Positions 1 through 5,494 of a stretch of 8,788 nucleotides of DNA are shown one piece after another. A program made the translations under genes and the position numbers. The notes beneath the pieces were generated by a model that worked only from the letters and a program-made list of their open reading frames with translations, was not told where the DNA came from and did not search any database. The stretch is from NCBI GenBank assembly GCA_947311285.1, contig CAMZKS010000003.1:1-8788 (forward strand), given 5' to 3'. This DNA comes from an uncultured bacterium. GTDB lineage: Bacteria > Patescibacteriota > Gracilibacteria > UBA4473. Each line of letters begins with the position of its first letter. Within the stretch, counting starts at the first letter, position 1.

Positions 1-541
1 CCGCCATATCCAAGTAGGGAATATTCCCGGCACCAAAACCAACTTCTTTATAATCAAGTTTGTTGGCATTAAAGGCAAACGGTACTGAGGCAATAACTTT
101 TCTATCGTCAGTCGGATCCCCTAAATTAATATCTATAAATTCATACGCCGTATCTGGGTCAGCCGCATTTTTAACTTCCACTTGTAAGAATAAGTTATTT
201 TGATCAAATAGGCCATTAGTAAAAGGAGTCACATCCCCCATTTGTAATGAAAATGAACCATCCGAAATGGTAGTTGTCGTTTGTACTTCTGACCAGCCCC
301 TGTAATCCGTTGCGCCGGCATTAATAACTCCTCCCACAACATCGGTTGCTTCGTAGTCTCCATTATCCCAGAAACTAAAACGAAAAGTAAAGCTTCCTAC
401 TACGGGTACACCCGTGTCATCCAGTAACTCTCCTTCATAAATCAATAATTGGGGAGTAGTGAGTACTTGCGCTTGAGTGAGAGGGCTCACACTTACTAAT
501 GCGAGTATTAGAAGGCCAATGTGTTTGAGAAATTTTTTCAT
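1..541 (-). CDS. Secreted surface protein, N-terminal part (truncated by window edge)
   Basis: This is the first 180 residues of a protein whose C-terminus lies beyond the left edge. It begins MKKFLKHIGLLILAL and has a clear signal peptide ending near residue 25 (LTQA-Q). The mature part begins LLIYEGELLDDTGVPVVGSF, followed by FRFSFWDNG. Around residues 150-162 it reads DRKVIASVPFAFNANKLD. This pattern, 'xYxGxLxDxxGxPVxGxFxFxFxxxD' followed later by 'SVPxAFNAxxLD', recurs at the start of large repeat-rich surface or fibre-like proteins in many bacteria, including Patescibacteria. The likely role is an exported surface protein, with the specific function unknown. It starts 37 bp after the stop of the upstream 320-aa gene, on the same strand, and may be co-transcribed with it. 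No Shine-Dalgarno sequence precedes the ATG. Confidence 0.8.
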   Translation of the reverse strand, partial: MKKFLKHIGLLILALVSVSPLTQAQVLTTPQLLIYEGELLDDTGVPVVGSFTFRFSFWDNGDYEATDVVGGVINAGATDYRGWSEVQTTTTISDGSFSLQMGDVTPFTNGLFDQNNLFLQVEVKNAADPDTAYEFIDINLGDPTDDRKVIASVPFAFNANKLDYKEVGFGAGNIPYLDMA

Positions 542-578
542 ACGATATAGTAAACTTTTTAAATTATCAGAGAAGGGC

Positions 579-1541
579 TTATCTATTCTTAATTTTAAAT
601 AAGGCGAGTTGTAATAAAATATTAATAATTAAGAGTACAAGAATTAAGAGTAATATTACTAAAACAAATCTACATTCATTTAACCAAAGCACGCTTTTAC
701 AACCTGTGCAGGGTTTCTCCATTACACTTTCCGAGGGGGAGGACGACAACCATATTTCCTCCCTCTCTTTTAAGTTATTAGGCCTCGCCCACTTGAAAGC
801 ATCTTCCTCCTTTTTAAGAAATTCTTTTTGTGATTTATTTGCCTCAATCTTTATTAAATTATCCAAACTTATTGGGGCTGTTATAAGTAGCTGCTCGGCT
901 GTAATTGGATTATTTGTAGTCGGTTCAACATAAAGATTAGGCACTACTCTATTCTCTGAAGGCGTTAGAACATTAGCTGGGGCCTTAAGAACTGAATTAG
1001 TTGTAACATCTGGTGCTTCTTCTCTATTATTTTCTACTTTTAAATCGACTTTAACTAAATCAACATCACTTGGATTAGTGGGGTGATAATCTAGACTAGA
1101 TTTTATATTTTCTGGCGCAGAAGTTAAGAACAGCGCCTCTCGCTCTTCTTGTGCTCGCACTAATTCTTCGTATTTACGAGATAAAATCCAATTGGACGCA
1201 TCATATTTTTCACTACTGCCATTACCGCCACTCCCTCCACCACTATTATTTTGTACTATTGGTGTTACAGGCGTGGAGGAAGGGGCAACCACTGCTGGTG
1301 CTTGAATCACTAAATCCGACGAACGGATGATTCGTGACGGTTGAATAAACATATCGGCACTTACTTTAAAGTTCGCCGACTGAGAAAATGGCTTACTTTT
1401 CATTACTCGCAGGCTATCGGCCTGCCTAATTTGAAAGGCCTCTGCCATATGCGGGACCAAAAGACCCGATACTAAAATCACTCCCACAACGCTTAATAAG
1501 CGCTTAGAAATTAGTTTCTGACTGATTTGGTATTTTAACAT
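579..1541 (-). CDS. Unrecognised 320-aa protein with N-terminal and C-terminal membrane helices
   Basis: I do not recognise this family. With the ATG at 1541 the protein starts MLKYQISQKLISKRLLSVVG and has a signal-peptide or anchor helix ending near residue 35 (AEA-F). A longer frame to 1628 exists but would start with GTG and put 29 unlikely residues before the signal. The mature part is low in complexity and rich in Pro, Ser and Asn, with a Gly/Ser linker at about 99-110. Two charged segments share ERE-x-[LI]-[FW]-L-[TS]-S-[AS]-P (133-143 and 259-269). Near the C-terminus lie PCTGC (277-281) and Cys290, then a strongly hydrophobic helix (about 292-314) and the basic tail KIKNR. It is therefore probably exported and anchored by the C-terminus. 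It follows the FtsL-like gene by 100 bp and has its own promoter. A cell-envelope role is inferred from topology and neighbourhood only. Confidence 0.75.
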   Translation of the reverse strand: MLKYQISQKLISKRLLSVVGVILVSGLLVPHMAEAFQIRQADSLRVMKSKPFSQSANFKVSADMFIQPSRIIRSSDLVIQAPAVVAPSSTPVTPIVQNNSGGGSGGNGSSEKYDASNWILSRKYEELVRAQEEREALFLTSAPENIKSSLDYHPTNPSDVDLVKVDLKVENNREEAPDVTTNSVLKAPANVLTPSENRVVPNLYVEPTTNNPITAEQLLITAPISLDNLIKIEANKSQKEFLKKEEDAFKWARPNNLKEREEIWLSSSPSESVMEKPCTGCKSVLWLNECRFVLVILLLILVLLIINILLQLALFKIKNR

Positions 1542-1547
1542 CAGATC

Positions 1548-1576
1548 ATTATACCCTTTTAAAGCACAAAAATCAA
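1548..1576 (-). promoter_or_regulatory. Sigma70-type promoter of the 320-aa gene, possibly leaderless
   Basis: On the minus strand a perfect -10 box TATAAT (1548-1553) and a -35 box TTGATT (1571-1576, 4 of 6 consensus) are separated by 17 bp. Only 6 nt lie between the -10 box and the ATG at 1541. The expected transcription start is therefore the A of the start codon or a base next to it, giving an mRNA with essentially no 5' leader. Confidence 0.65.
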
Positions 1577-1641
1577 ACAACAAAAACATAAAACAAGAAT
1601 AACCACAAGGGTCTTGAATATCTAGCACGAATAAGGGTTAA

Positions 1642-1992
1642 CTAGTAATTAAAAACAAAATCGGTGTCTTGGACGCCTAAAAATTGTTTTTTGTCTACTG
1701 ATGGTAAGCTTTGAATCAATTCATTACTTTCTAAGGCATACAAACTAGACGGAATAGCCAAACTAATATCAATCGCCTCAATCTCTTTATGTAGCGCTAA
1801 TTGATCAGCTTTAAGGGTTTCCATATCAAAACCTTGAGTTGCTAAACTATTAAGCATTACTAAATAGACAAAGGCTAACACAATCGTCAATATCGCCACT
1901 CCGACTTTAAAATACTGCCAATGAATGGTCAGATTTAGCCCTGTAATTTGTGGAGCATGCGCTTGAGCGGGATCAAAAAAAGTTACGTTCAT
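1642..1992 (-). CDS. FtsL-like small single-pass membrane protein
   Basis: This 116-aa protein starts MNVTFFDPAQAHAPQ at the ATG at 1992, 7 bp after the rsmH stop. A TTG start at 2016 would overlap rsmH and is less likely. It has a short cytoplasmic N-terminus, one transmembrane helix at about residues 26-46 (YFKVGVAILTIVLAFVYLVM) and then a heptad-like Leu/Ile segment (about 54-76, METLKADQLALHKEIEAIDI) that could form a coiled coil. This architecture and the position directly behind rsmH match FtsL, the divisome protein that bridges FtsB/FtsQ and FtsW/FtsI. FtsL proteins diverge greatly in sequence, so the assignment rests on topology and synteny, not on conserved residues. No ftsI follows: the next gene is the unrecognised 320-aa protein, so the usual dcw order breaks here. 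Confidence 0.7.
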   Translation of the reverse strand: MNVTFFDPAQAHAPQITGLNLTIHWQYFKVGVAILTIVLAFVYLVMLNSLATQGFDMETLKADQLALHKEIEAIDISLAIPSSLYALESNELIQSLPSVDKKQFLGVQDTDFVFNY

Positions 1993-1999
1993 GTTTAAA

Positions 2000-2935
2000 T
2001 TAAATTTTTTCAGCAATACGGAATTTCACAGATCGTGAGCGTGGATTTCTGGCTATTTCAGCTTCAGATGCCAATATCGGTTTCTTGGTAATAAGTCTTA
2101 TTTCCGCCTCTTCAACCGTGGTATGTAGCGAAAACGAAGTAACTTCTGTTTTGGGTTTACTGCGAGTTTGAAACTGCTTTTTAACGATTCGATCTTCAAG
2201 TGAGTGGTAACTCATAACCCCCAGACGATCACCAGGTTGCATCAGATCAAAACTCCTATTAATAGCGAGCTCTAGGTGGTGCATTTCTTGATTGGTCGCA
2301 ATTCGAAACGCCTGAAACACGCGCGCTAAAGCTTTTTTACGATCTTTTGGATGCGTACACTTTTCAACCAGATCCTTTAGTTCACTCGTTCTACTTAACG
2401 GCTTTAGTTCTCGCGCCTTTACAATGTTAAGGGCGATTCGATGTGCCGACGGCTCTTCTCCATAATTCCGCATAATACGTGTCAAGTCCGCGACAGATTC
2501 TTCATTTATAATTTTCTCACAGTTGTGCTCTTGATTTGCGCTAAAAGCCATATGCAAGGGACCATCCGCTTGATGTGAGAACCCCTTACTATCGTCATCA
2601 AAATGATTCGAACAAACACCAAGGTCTAATAATATGCAGGTTGGACGGGGCATGGCATATTTTTCATACACTTCATCTATCTGTGAAAAATTAGCCTCTA
2701 CGCCTACAAAACGATCTTTATAGGACGCGAGTTTTTTTTGTGCGACCTCTAGATGCTGGACATCTAAATCCGTACCGGCATATAATTTAACGTTTGGAAA
2801 CGCGTCTAAAATTAGTGCCGCGTGCCCCCCCAAACCAAGCGTCCCATCAAAAACTGACTCCGCTTTATCGTGTAGTAACGACTCTAAAACTTCTTGCTGA
2901 AGTACTGAATCGTGTTTAAGTGTTTCGTGTAGCAT
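2000..2935 (-). CDS. rsmH: 16S rRNA (cytosine-1402-N4)-methyltransferase RsmH
   Basis: RsmH (MraW) uses S-adenosylmethionine to methylate N4 of C1402 in the 16S rRNA decoding centre. The 311-aa length is typical. Visible motifs, in order, are the SAM-binding FDGTLGLGGHA (29-39), LDLGVCSNHFDDDSKGFS (103-120), DGPLHM (124-129), GEEPSAHRIALNIVKARE (159-176), VFQAFRIATNQE (206-217), SYHSLEDRIVK (242-252) and the C-terminal NPRSRSVKFR (297-306). The chosen start, MLHETLKHDSVL, fits the family N-terminus; a longer frame to 2989 adds an unrelated 18 residues. Two normally strict segments deviate: GVSSPQLD is GVCSNHFD, and DMRMD after GPL is HMAFS. The gene leads a minus-strand unit with the FtsL-like gene 7 bp behind, as in dcw clusters, but no mraZ precedes it. 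No Shine-Dalgarno sequence is seen. Confidence 0.95.
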   Translation of the reverse strand: MLHETLKHDSVLQQEVLESLLHDKAESVFDGTLGLGGHAALILDAFPNVKLYAGTDLDVQHLEVAQKKLASYKDRFVGVEANFSQIDEVYEKYAMPRPTCILLDLGVCSNHFDDDSKGFSHQADGPLHMAFSANQEHNCEKIINEESVADLTRIMRNYGEEPSAHRIALNIVKARELKPLSRTSELKDLVEKCTHPKDRKKALARVFQAFRIATNQEMHHLELAINRSFDLMQPGDRLGVMSYHSLEDRIVKKQFQTRSKPKTEVTSFSLHTTVEEAEIRLITKKPILASEAEIARNPRSRSVKFRIAEKI

Positions 2936-2960
2936 TAATCGTGAACAATTTTTTATGTAA

Positions 2961-2998
2961 TGTGCAAAAGTTGTGCACAGCCCGTGCAAAACTTTTTT
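2961..2998 (-). promoter_or_regulatory. Alternative hairpins in the rsmH leader
   Basis: The expected rsmH leader contains TTTTGCAC (2984-2991), then GTGCACAA (2971-2978), then TTTTGCAC again (2962-2969). The middle segment can pair with either copy, so two exclusive hairpins are possible. The upstream one is a 13-bp stem with one mismatch (2966-2978 with 2984-2996, loop 2979-2983). On the plus strand the same stem is followed by TTTTTT and resembles a terminator. The pairing is read directly from the sequence; a regulatory role is inferred. Confidence 0.45.
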
Positions 2999-3044
2999 AA
3001 GACCTTAAGCCATTCATAGACTTGAATAACTTAGTAATGACTTA

Positions 3045-3073
3045 AATATAGAACAATAAATGTGTTTATACAA
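3045..3073 (-). promoter_or_regulatory. Candidate rsmH promoter
   Basis: On the minus strand there is a -10 box TATATT (3045-3050, 5 of 6) and a -35 box TTGTAT (3068-3073, 3 of 6) with a 17-bp spacer. Transcription would begin near 3038 and leave a leader of about 100 nt carrying the alternative hairpins. The -35 match is weak. Confidence 0.4.
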
Positions 3074-3093
3074 CAGTTTTTAATGCTTTATGA

Positions 3094-3122
3094 TTGATCT
3101 AATAGATTTCTTGTTTTATTTT
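3094..3122 (+). promoter_or_regulatory. Candidate promoter of the small membrane export protein
   Basis: A -35 box TTGATC (3094-3099) and a -10 box TATTTT (3117-3122, 4 of 6) are separated by 17 bp. The start would be near 3129, about 55 nt ahead of the ATG at 3184. The DnaA-box-like sequences lie within this leader. Confidence 0.4.
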
Positions 3123-3146
3123 TTTGTTCGATCAGAATAAAATTGT

Positions 3147-3201
3147 TGTTCCACACATTTTATCCACAACCCCCCTCATCTTAATGCCCTATTTATACAC
3201 T
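3147..3201 (+). promoter_or_regulatory. Cluster of DnaA-box-like 9-mers
   Basis: A perfect consensus DnaA box TTATCCACA is at 3160-3168. Two 7-of-9 matches in the same orientation flank it: TGTTCCACA (3147-3155) and TTATACACT (3193-3201). An AT-rich stretch (about 3010-3130) lies next to them. The cluster could mark DnaA binding for regulation or an origin-like site. None of the usual oriC neighbours (dnaA, dnaN, rpmH) is in the window. Confidence 0.35.
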
Positions 3202-3654
3202 TACCTTTGGTCCATAACTCCGGTTGTAGAACTGCGCGGCGCTATTCCTATTGGTTACTTGCATTACGATTTAGGTATAATTCCCTCCACATTAATCGGA
3301 ATTCTTGGTGGTATCACGATTGTGGTGTTTTGTCTTACCATGTTACCGATACTCTTTCGTTTAATGGAGAAAGCCCCTTTCCTCAATAAAATTAAAAACG
3401 CCGTACTCGAAAAAACCAGAGCCAAGCATTCTGAAAAAATGCAGCACTGGGGTGAATTCTTTTTAGTCCTACTCGTCGCTGTTCCACTTCCGGGTAGCGG
3501 CGCCTTTACCGGTAGTCTTGTTGCCTATCTTTTTGGTATCCCTGCCAAAAAAGCCTTTCTACTTATTAGTGGCGGCACGATCGTAAGCGGGTTACTTGTA
3601 GCAACCTTGACCGTTTCAGGAAAAGGTCTTTGGGGCTTAATTAGCAGTCTTTAA
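3184..3654 (+). CDS. Small multi-drug export family membrane protein (COG2426/PF06695-like)
   Basis: This 156-aa integral membrane protein has the family signature near its N-terminus, MPYLYTYLWSITPVVELRGA, continuing IPIG (PVVELRGAIP at 13-22). A second conserved re-entrant-like segment, VAVPLPGSGAFTGSLVA, is at 98-114. Hydrophobic helices are visible at about 33-60 and 111-145, with a basic loop (about 69-88) between them. The length is normal for the family. I chose the ATG at 3184 because the family starts just before PVVELRG; a TTG at 3124 would add 20 unsupported residues. 'Small multi-drug export' is a family name with weak experimental support, so the substrate is unknown. The gene converges on the YrdC gene with 2 bp between the stop codons and no terminator between them, so the two transcripts may overlap. 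No Shine-Dalgarno sequence is visible. Confidence 0.85.
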   Translation: MPYLYTYLWSITPVVELRGAIPIGYLHYDLGIIPSTLIGILGGITIVVFCLTMLPILFRLMEKAPFLNKIKNAVLEKTRAKHSEKMQHWGEFFLVLLVAVPLPGSGAFTGSLVAYLFGIPAKKAFLLISGGTIVSGLLVATLTVSGKGLWGLISSL

Positions 3655-3656
3655 AC

Positions 3657-4169
3657 TTAACGAATCTGAATTGGTGATTGAGGCGTCGTATAATCCCAAA
3701 TTTCTGACGGAGGCACCAAGTCGCTTAAGCGCGGCGCAAAATCAAAAAGCAACACAACACTCCCCCACTGAGATTTAATAGCCCGAGGGTCGTGTATAGC
3801 ATTCTCTCCTGACAAATTAGCGGACGTAGCACTGATAGGATATTCAATCGCCACTGCCACCTCTTTTAAAGGCGCAACGCGAAAGGCTACTCCGCTTTGC
3901 GGCCAAAACTTCGACAAAGGTAATTTGTCGGTTGGTTTTAAAATCACCGTTCGTGGTCTAGCGGTAAAAAAATCTAAGGGCAGCTCCGAAGGCACTTCTG
4001 CAAATTCACGCAACATACTCCAATCTTTCACCATCAAGCTACAATATTTATTCGTTGGTCTTTTTTTTAAATCATAAACGGCCTGCAACATTTCAGGGTC
4101 ATCGGCCCGTACACCAAGGCCATAACTGGTGTCGGTGGGAAACGCTATGATCTTACCTTTTGCAAACAT
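3657..4169 (-). CDS. tsaC: YrdC/TsaC-type L-threonylcarbamoyladenylate synthase
   Basis: Proteins of this family make threonylcarbamoyl-AMP from threonine, bicarbonate and ATP, the first step of the t6A37 modification of ANN-decoding tRNAs. The 170-aa protein is a single YrdC domain without the C-terminal Sua5 domain. Signature motifs are GKIIAFPTDTSYGLGV (5-20), the substrate-binding VYDLKKRPTNK (31-41) and ISATSANLSGE (112-122). The usual PGPxT segment before the central strand is replaced by TARPRTVIL (69-77), so the enzyme is somewhat divergent. A YciO-like paralogue without t6A function cannot be excluded. It is transcribed away from tRNA-Gly. A candidate promoter with -10 TAGTCT (4176-4181) and -35 TTGGGG (4199-4204), 17-bp spacer, sits 6 nt from the ATG. 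GAGGG almost touches the start codon, too close for a normal ribosome binding site. Confidence 0.85.
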   Translation of the reverse strand: MFAKGKIIAFPTDTSYGLGVRADDPEMLQAVYDLKKRPTNKYCSLMVKDWSMLREFAEVPSELPLDFFTARPRTVILKPTDKLPLSKFWPQSGVAFRVAPLKEVAVAIEYPISATSANLSGENAIHDPRAIKSQWGSVVLLFDFAPRLSDLVPPSEIWDYTTPQSPIQIR

Positions 4170-4175
4170 ACCCTC

Positions 4176-4204
4176 AGACTAGCAAAAATGATTTGACCCC
4201 CCAA
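4176..4204 (-). promoter_or_regulatory. Weak candidate promoter of the YrdC gene
   Basis: On the minus strand there is TTGGGG (4199-4204), a 17-bp spacer and TAGTCT (4176-4181, 3 of 6). The -10 box is 6 nt from the ATG, which would again predict a leaderless mRNA. It overlaps the candidate tRNA promoter on the other strand. Confidence 0.3.
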
Positions 4205-4220
4205 GCATTTTTTTTAAGAT
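4193..4220 (+). promoter_or_regulatory. Candidate promoter of tRNA-Gly
   Basis: A -35 box TTGACC (4193-4198, 5 of 6) and a -10 box TAAGAT (4215-4220, 4 of 6) are separated by 16 bp. Transcription would begin near 4227, about 20 nt ahead of the mature tRNA 5' end. Confidence 0.45.
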
Positions 4221-4248
4221 CATTTGGCTTTAGGAATAAAGTTTTGAA

Positions 4249-4323
4249 GCGCGTGTCGTATAATGGCTATTATCCCGGCCTTCCAAGCCGATGACGTGGG
4301 TTCGATTCCCACCACGCGCTCCA
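4249..4323 (+). tRNA. tRNA-Gly (anticodon TCC)
   Basis: This 75-nt gene closely resembles bacterial tRNA-Gly(UCC). The acceptor stem GCGCGTG pairs with CACGCGC, the D-arm includes GTATAATGGCTATTAT, and the anticodon loop is CTTCCAA with anticodon TCC. The T-arm carries GGTTCGATTCC, and the CCA end (4321-4323) is encoded. A TCC anticodon is the ordinary GGA-decoding type, not the UCA-anticodon tRNA-Gly of lineages that read UGA as glycine. Its last 19 bases plus the next base are repeated at 4496-4515. Confidence 0.97.
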
Positions 4324-4325
4324 AG

Positions 4326-4367
4326 AAAATTCTGATAAGCCCTGTAAGGGTTTGTCAGAATTTTTTT
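4326..4367 (+). terminator. Rho-independent terminator after tRNA-Gly
   Basis: A continuous 17-bp stem (4326-4342 with 4348-4364, two G-T wobbles) closes a 5-nt loop TGTAA and ends in a run of seven T (4361-4367). It starts 3 nt after the tRNA CCA end. On the minus strand it is also a plausible terminator for the Abi gene transcript. Confidence 0.9.
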
Positions 4368-4370
4368 ATT

Positions 4371-4470
4371 AGCACGAAGTGCTGAACCCACAGGGTTCGA
4401 AACGAGGAAATGAGCGTGAAAGCACCCCGCTACAGCGGGGTATTTTCTAAGCGAATGACGAAGTAACGCT
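4371..4470. other. Array of compact hairpins between the tRNA terminator and the tRNA-end copy
   Basis: This is a non-coding stretch with dense pairing. AGCAC-GAA-GTGCT (4371-4383) directly abuts GAACCC-ACA-GGGTTC (4384-4398). These are followed by ACCCCGC-TACA-GCGGGGT (4424-4441), flanked by GAAA/TTTC (4418-4421, 4444-4447). AGCG/CGCT (4450-4453, 4467-4470) makes a fourth, weaker stem. AGCGT (4413-4417) can also pair with ACGCT (4466-4470) and enclose the third hairpin. GAAACGA occurs at 4399-4405 and again at 4482-4488. This could be a dispersed genomic repeat, an insertion, or a structured RNA. No reading frame is evident. Confidence 0.55.
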
Positions 4471-4544
4471 AAACGTAGGTTGAAACGAATTGAGTATTCC
4501 CACCACGCGCTCCAAATCCCGTATTAAATTCTCATTAGTGATAA

Positions 4545-5435
4545 TTACGCCGTAGTGAGCTTTTTTATAGCTTCATCAAAAACTGTTTCCCAATTCACTG
4601 GAAATCCCATTTCTTCCCTGCTTACACTCGAATACTCAACCAAAAGCGACTTCAGTGCTACAGGCCATTTAGTTCTGGGACTAATTTTTTCCATGAGCAT
4701 TGCCGTCACCACTAACACTGAAAACAACTTATTAGGCTCTAAATGATATTCTTCAAGAATTTTCGGCATAAAAAACGGTGTATCTATCGACTTATTCCAA
4801 AGCCTATTGTGGTGGGCACAAATATTACGGACGGTCGTTAGTGATTGCATCCACGATCGTAAAACTCTACCATTGAGTGAATACTGCTTCGCAATCTTTT
4901 TTTGATTGTTGTTTGCTAGCCTAGAAAAAATAAAGCTTATTTGCCCGAAGGTTAAAATATTACAAATCATCCAACTTGGTAGCGTCGTTAAATCACAGCC
5001 ATCTTTAGAAGCTTTTTTTACCCAAGCCTCTTTACTATTCCCCACAGCACTATTTATTTTTTTAGTTACAAAGCTAAAAGCGTTGTGATCTCGATCTTGC
5101 GCAAAATTACTTGAGTCTTGATACCAACGATCATTCAATGTTTCAAAGCACATTTGATCACAAATCTGAGCTTTAAATGACACCTCTATTCTTTCTAAGG
5201 CATCAAGCAACAACATTCTAAGCTTTCGATCAAAAACGTAGGTCTTTAGAACGGTTTCAAAATCTGTTTCATCTCTGAATTCATTCGATTCATCTTGAAA
5301 ATATTTAAAATAGCCAGAGAGCCTATAATAACCAATATGTTTTAAATAATGGAGCAATCTATCTTTATCATCAAAGGTTAACCCACGCCTTATTAACACG
5401 TCTATTCGCTGTTCATATGTAGTGATTGGTTTCAT
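4545..5435 (-). CDS. Abi_2 family (AbiD/AbiF-like) abortive-infection HEPN protein
   Basis: The protein has 296 aa from the ATG at 5435 (MKPITTYEQRIDVLIRRGLT). This start fits the family; an in-frame ATG at 5504 would add 23 unsupported residues and lies upstream of the best promoter. Family blocks are the N-terminal 'MKPxxTxxEQ..LL..RGL' region, GYYRLSGYFKYFQ (35-47), YVFDRKLRMLLLDALERIEVSFKAQI (66-91), LPSWMICNILTFGQISFIFSRL (152-173) and LRSWMQSLTTVRNICAHHNRLWN (192-214). The last contains R-x4-H (Arg203, His208), the HEPN ribonuclease motif. Abi_2 proteins are phage abortive-infection toxins thought to cleave RNA. Some AbiF-type members are, to my knowledge, associated with a small structured RNA. 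Upstream lies the RelE-type TA operon; downstream lie hairpins and the tRNA-end copy. Its place beside a tRNA suggests acquisition as island cargo. Confidence 0.92.
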   Translation of the reverse strand: MKPITTYEQRIDVLIRRGLTFDDKDRLLHYLKHIGYYRLSGYFKYFQDESNEFRDETDFETVLKTYVFDRKLRMLLLDALERIEVSFKAQICDQMCFETLNDRWYQDSSNFAQDRDHNAFSFVTKKINSAVGNSKEAWVKKASKDGCDLTTLPSWMICNILTFGQISFIFSRLANNNQKKIAKQYSLNGRVLRSWMQSLTTVRNICAHHNRLWNKSIDTPFFMPKILEEYHLEPNKLFSVLVVTAMLMEKISPRTKWPVALKSLLVEYSSVSREEMGFPVNWETVFDEAIKKLTTA

Positions 5436-5466
5436 AAATTCTTTTGACTCTAAGTAAATCTGTACT

Positions 5467-5494
5467 ACTATATTTGTGAAAGTCTCCCTGCCAA
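5467..5494 (-). promoter_or_regulatory. Promoter of the Abi_2 gene
   Basis: On the minus strand there is a -35 box TTGGCA (5489-5494, 5 of 6) and a -10 box TATAGT (5467-5472, 5 of 6), with a 16-bp spacer. Transcription would begin near 5460 and give a 25-nt leader before the ATG at 5435. This supports that start over 5504. The -35 box is part of an arm of the 9-bp inverted repeat. Confidence 0.6.

Larger units (their letters stand above)
4305..4515 (+). repeat. 20-bp direct repeat of the tRNA-Gly 3' end (4305-4324 and 4496-4515)
   Basis: Bases 4305-4324 (T-arm 3' side, acceptor 3' strand, CCA and one further A) recur without mismatch at 4496-4515, offset by 191 bp. The second copy lacks the rest of the tRNA and is not a gene. 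Duplicated tRNA 3' ends are typical of attachment sites of tRNA-targeting integrated elements. Here the copies flank only the terminator and the hairpin array, and the defence genes lie just beyond the second copy. Confidence 0.8.

Noticed and set aside
706..933. Plus-strand open frame of 75 codons
   Set aside because: It lies wholly opposite the 320-aa gene, which has a promoter, signal peptide and anchor; the plus frame has no independent support.
2961..2998. Terminator of a plus-strand transcript
   Set aside because: The stem and T-run look right on the plus strand, but no plus-strand gene lies upstream. The leader-switch reading for rsmH fits the context better.
4368..4500. CRISPR array
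   Set aside because: The hairpins differ in sequence, and there are no equal repeats separated by regular spacers.
4496..4515. Second tRNA gene or tRNA fragment gene
   Set aside because: Only the 3' 20 bases match. No D-arm, anticodon arm or 5' acceptor strand precedes it, so it is a repeat and not a gene.
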